Position numbers and translations under genes: made by a program | Notes under the pieces: generated by a model | What the model was told of the DNA's origin: nothing | The model's database searches: none | What the model saw: the letters and a program-made list of their open reading frames with translations, nothing else | NCBI GenBank assembly: GCA_035273665.1 | Contig: DATEOW010000171.1 | Coordinates: forward strand, 1-32,165 | Reading direction: 5' to 3' | Length of the DNA stretch: 32,165 nucleotides | Origin: DATEEW01 sp035273665 | Lineage (GTDB): Bacteria > Pseudomonadota > Gammaproteobacteria > Burkholderiales > SG8-39 | Shown here: positions 29,921-32,165 of the stretch, piece after piece | Position numbering within the stretch: position 1 is the first letter of the stretch | Layout: the number at the start of each line of letters is the position of its first letter

Positions 29921-30604
29921 ATGGCAGGACCCGCAAGCGTTTCGACGCTGCTCTTACGCAATGTGCCTCTGTTTGCCGGCTTACCGGAAGGGCAACTGGG
30001 TTTGCTGACTCGTGTCGTCGGTCGCAAAGCTTTTCCTCGTAGTACAACCATTATCGCCGCGGGCGATCCCACAGACGCGCTGTACATCGTCATCTCCGGC
30101 CGGTTGAAGGTCATGATGAGCGACGATGAAGGCCGTGAGGTCATTCTTGCCATCCTGGGCCAGGGCGAGTTTTTCGGCGAAATGGGCTTGATCGACGAAG
30201 CGCCTCGTTCGGCTACCGTCATCGCAATTGAGCCATGTGAGTTACTTACGATCTCCAAGGCGGATTTCAAGAAGTGCCTGCAGGAAAATTTCGATATCAG
30301 CCTCGCCGTCATGCGTGGGCTCGTCAAACGCTTGCGCGAAGCCGACAAGAAAATCGGTAGTTTGGCGTTGATGGACGTTTACGGCCGAGTCGCTCGGTTG
30401 CTGATGGAAATGGCCGAAACGGTCGATGGGCAACTGGTTGTGACCAAGAAATTGCCGAAGCAAGACATTGCCAAGATGATCGGTGCTTCGCGCGAAATGG
30501 TGAGCCGCGTCATGAAGGACCTGCAAACCAGCGGTCATATCGAAGTGCGCGCCGGTTCCATTTTCCTGCGCGAAGCCATGATGATGTCTGAAGCTAGGGC
30601 TTAA
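29921..30604 (+). CDS. Crp/Fnr-family transcriptional regulator, cAMP-binding type
   Basis: A protein of about 227 residues with an N-terminal cyclic-nucleotide-binding domain and a C-terminal winged helix. The phosphate-binding cassette GEFFGEMGLIDEAPRSATV has the Glu, Arg and Ser expected to hold cAMP or a similar nucleotide. The recognition helix ASREMVSRVMKDL resembles that of E. coli CRP (SRETVGRI). There are no N-terminal cysteines as in FNR, so it is not an oxygen-sensing Fe-S protein. ATG 29921 is preferred over ATG 29915 on ribosome-site spacing. It is divergent from trxB and precedes ftsK. Its targets are unknown. Confidence 0.88.
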   Translation: MAGPASVSTLLLRNVPLFAGLPEGQLGLLTRVVGRKAFPRSTTIIAAGDPTDALYIVISGRLKVMMSDDEGREVILAILGQGEFFGEMGLIDEAPRSATVIAIEPCELLTISKADFKKCLQENFDISLAVMRGLVKRLREADKKIGSLALMDVYGRVARLLMEMAETVDGQLVVTKKLPKQDIAKMIGASREMVSRVMKDLQTSGHIEVRAGSIFLREAMMMSEARA

Positions 30605-30725
30605 GACGCTGCCGGTACGGTCGCGGATGTGCAGCCGTACAAGCTGGGGAAGATCAAATCGGCCGCGTTAAAGTTGTCATTGGGCAAAATATCTCCGTCG
30701 CCCGCCCTCGGTCGGAGGTGCGGTG

Positions 30726-32165
30726 ATGCGTGCGACCACGCAACGTTCATCGATGAAAGCCAGCACCACCGCCGGGCCCGCGCCGCTGCCGGGTAAAGTC
30801 GCCCGCCTATTGCGCGAATCGAAATGGTTTGCGCTGATCGCCTTGGCGGTCTTTCTATCCCTCATCCTTATTACTCATCGGCTCAGCGATCCCGGCTGGT
30901 CCAATAGCCTGCGCGCCGACCAGATCCACAACGCCGGCGGCGTCGTGGGCGCTTGGTTTGCCGATCTACTGCTTTCGCTTTTCGGTATTTCCGCTTGGTG
31001 GTGGGTCGTTCTCTGCGTTTACGCCGTGATTTGGGGGTATCGACGTCTTGACGGCAGTGCCATTTCCGATCGACGTCCCTTCATCATTGCGGTCACCGGT
31101 TTCATGTTGACGCTGCTCGGCTCCGCCGGCCTTGAAGCGCTGCGGTTTTATAGCGCGGAGGTTGCGCTCCCGATGGGCCACGGCGGCATGCTCGGTTCAA
31201 TCCTGAGCAAAGGGCTGTATGCCGCGATGGGCTTTACCGGCGCGACGCTTCTTTTAATGGCGATGTTTGCCATCGGCCTTTCGCTCTTTACCGGTATCTC
31301 ATGGCTCACGGCCATCGAATCCCTCGGCGCTGCCGTCGAATGGATTTGGTCAAGCGCGGTTACGGCGTGGCATCGCCGCCAAGACGAAAAAGCGGGCGCC
31401 ATCGCAACGGTACAGCGCGAAGCGATGGTCGATGCGGATAAGCGCCGCTTCGAGGACCATCAACCGATACGCATCGAAGCGCCGGTAATGGACATTCCTA
31501 AATCCGAACGCGTTATTAAAGAACGTCAGGCGCCGTTATTTCAGGATTTGCCTGATACGCCGCTCCCGCCCCTTGCACTACTGGACGAAGCGTCAGAGGA
31601 CGTGGAGGTGGTCAGCGCGGAAATGCTGGAGTTCACCTCGCGATTAATCGAGAAAAAACTTTCCGACTTCGGCGTCGAGGTGAAGGTGTTGGCCGCTTAT
31701 CCCGGCCCCGTCATTACGCGCTATGAGATTGAACCGGCGGTCGGCGTCAAAGGCAGCCAGATCGTCAATCTCGTGAAAGATCTTGCACGCGCTTTATCGG
31801 TGGTCTCCATCCGCGTCGTGGAAACCATTCCGGGCAAGACTTGCATGGGTCTGGAAATTCCGAATGCAAAACGGCAAACCGTTCGTTTGTCTGAAATTCT
31901 CGGTTCACAGGTTTATGCCGATATGGCTTCGCCCATCACGCTTGCGCTAGGCAAAGATATCGGCGGTCATCCGATCGTGGCCGACCTCGCGAAGATGCCG
32001 CATCTACTCGTTGCCGGTACGACTGGCTCCGGGAAGTCGGTGGCGATCAACGCCATGATCCTTTCGCTACTTTACAAGGCGGAACCGAAAGAAGTTCGGC
32101 TCATCATGGTCGATCCGAAAATGCTGGAGCTGTCCGTGTACCAGGACATTCCGCATCTCTTGGCT
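30726..32165 (+). CDS. ftsK: DNA translocase FtsK, 5' part cut by the window end
   Basis: Septal DNA translocase that clears the chromosome terminus and activates XerCD. The first 480 codons are in the window, without a stop. The N-terminal part (about 35-205) has four or so membrane helices with the family motif NAGGVVGAWFADLL. A polar linker of about 75 residues, much shorter than in E. coli, leads to the alpha domain (VEVVSAEMLEFTSRLIEKKL) and the motor domain with Walker A GTTGSGKS at 431-438 and Walker B LIMVDPKMLEL. ATG 30726 is preceded by GGAGG seven bases upstream; a GTG directly before it (30723) is also in frame. The C-terminal gamma domain is outside the window. Confidence 0.96.
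   Translation, partial: MRATTQRSSMKASTTAGPAPLPGKVARLLRESKWFALIALAVFLSLILITHRLSDPGWSNSLRADQIHNAGGVVGAWFADLLLSLFGISAWWWVVLCVYAVIWGYRRLDGSAISDRRPFIIAVTGFMLTLLGSAGLEALRFYSAEVALPMGHGGMLGSILSKGLYAAMGFTGATLLLMAMFAIGLSLFTGISWLTAIESLGAAVEWIWSSAVTAWHRRQDEKAGAIATVQREAMVDADKRRFEDHQPIRIEAPVMDIPKSERVIKERQAPLFQDLPDTPLPPLALLDEASEDVEVVSAEMLEFTSRLIEKKLSDFGVEVKVLAAYPGPVITRYEIEPAVGVKGSQIVNLVKDLARALSVVSIRVVETIPGKTCMGLEIPNAKRQTVRLSEILGSQVYADMASPITLALGKDIGGHPIVADLAKMPHLLVAGTTGSGKSVAINAMILSLLYKAEPKEVRLIMVDPKMLELSVYQDIPHLLA

Noticed and set aside
1..32165. tRNA or rRNA genes, CRISPR arrays, prophage or intact insertion sequences
   Set aside because: I looked in all intergenic stretches for a T-arm-like GGTTCRA, for regularly spaced repeats, and for transposase or integrase motifs, and found none.

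Overview
The window looks like ordinary chromosomal core genome of a Gram-negative bacterium, most likely a betaproteobacterium. That assignment is inferred from gene order and protein character: an LPS-heptose operon lapB-ugd-rfaE1-rfaD-cysM, a MutL that keeps the DMHA-type endonuclease motif, a GlnB-type P-II protein, a YheS-type ABC-F protein, and a trxB / Crp-type regulator / ftsK neighbourhood. Genes are very tightly packed. Many same-strand neighbours overlap by 1-4 bases (TAATG, TGATG, ATGA, TTGA, GTGA), and several convergent pairs overlap at their 3' ends. I see no rRNA, tRNA, CRISPR array, prophage or intact insertion sequence.

Layout. 1-6535 (+) is one likely operon: the end of lapB, then ugd, rfaE1, rfaD, cysM, a PolB-type 3'-5' exonuclease and rlmD. 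6546-9284 (+) follows a weak terminator and an extended -10 promoter, and holds a GT2 glycosyltransferase, a small LABN-type membrane protein and an ArnT-like GT83 glycosyltransferase. 9301-9954 is a decayed stretch: a truncated hexapeptide acyltransferase, an intrinsic terminator and about 400 bp with only a doubtful 79-residue ORF. 9955-12342 (+) is a membrane GGDEF-EAL protein. 12337-16428 (-) is mutL-miaA-small lipoprotein-flavoprotein. dedA (+) is divergent from mutL. 17240-20819 (-) is tsaE-amiC-7TMR/GGDEF, with queG (+) starting head to head with tsaE. Then come a 175-residue unknown (+), yheS (-), an rhlE-like helicase and ppa (+), a FemAB-like gene (-), glnB (+), trxB-smr (-), a Crp-family regulator (+), and the 5' part of ftsK (+), cut by the window end.

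How the genes work together. The first region serves the outer membrane: heptose precursor supply (RfaE1, RfaD), UDP-glucuronate (Ugd) and LPS assembly control (LapB), followed by a lipid-linked sugar transfer cassette. The central region is a rearranged version of the queG / tsaE-amiB-mutL-miaA cluster known from E. coli, with a diguanylate cyclase inserted and translationally coupled to the cell-wall amidase. The right-hand part is housekeeping: translation factor, RNA helicase, pyrophosphatase, nitrogen signalling, thioredoxin reduction, a cAMP-type regulator and the chromosome translocase.

I found no clearly new multi-gene defence or metabolic system. The most interesting signals are a cluster of genes whose -10 boxes lie 8-11 bases before the ATG (near-leaderless transcripts), a perfect 16-bp palindrome between mutL and dedA, the amiC-diguanylate cyclase coupling, the missing conventional start of amiC, and an atypical ArnT-like protein.
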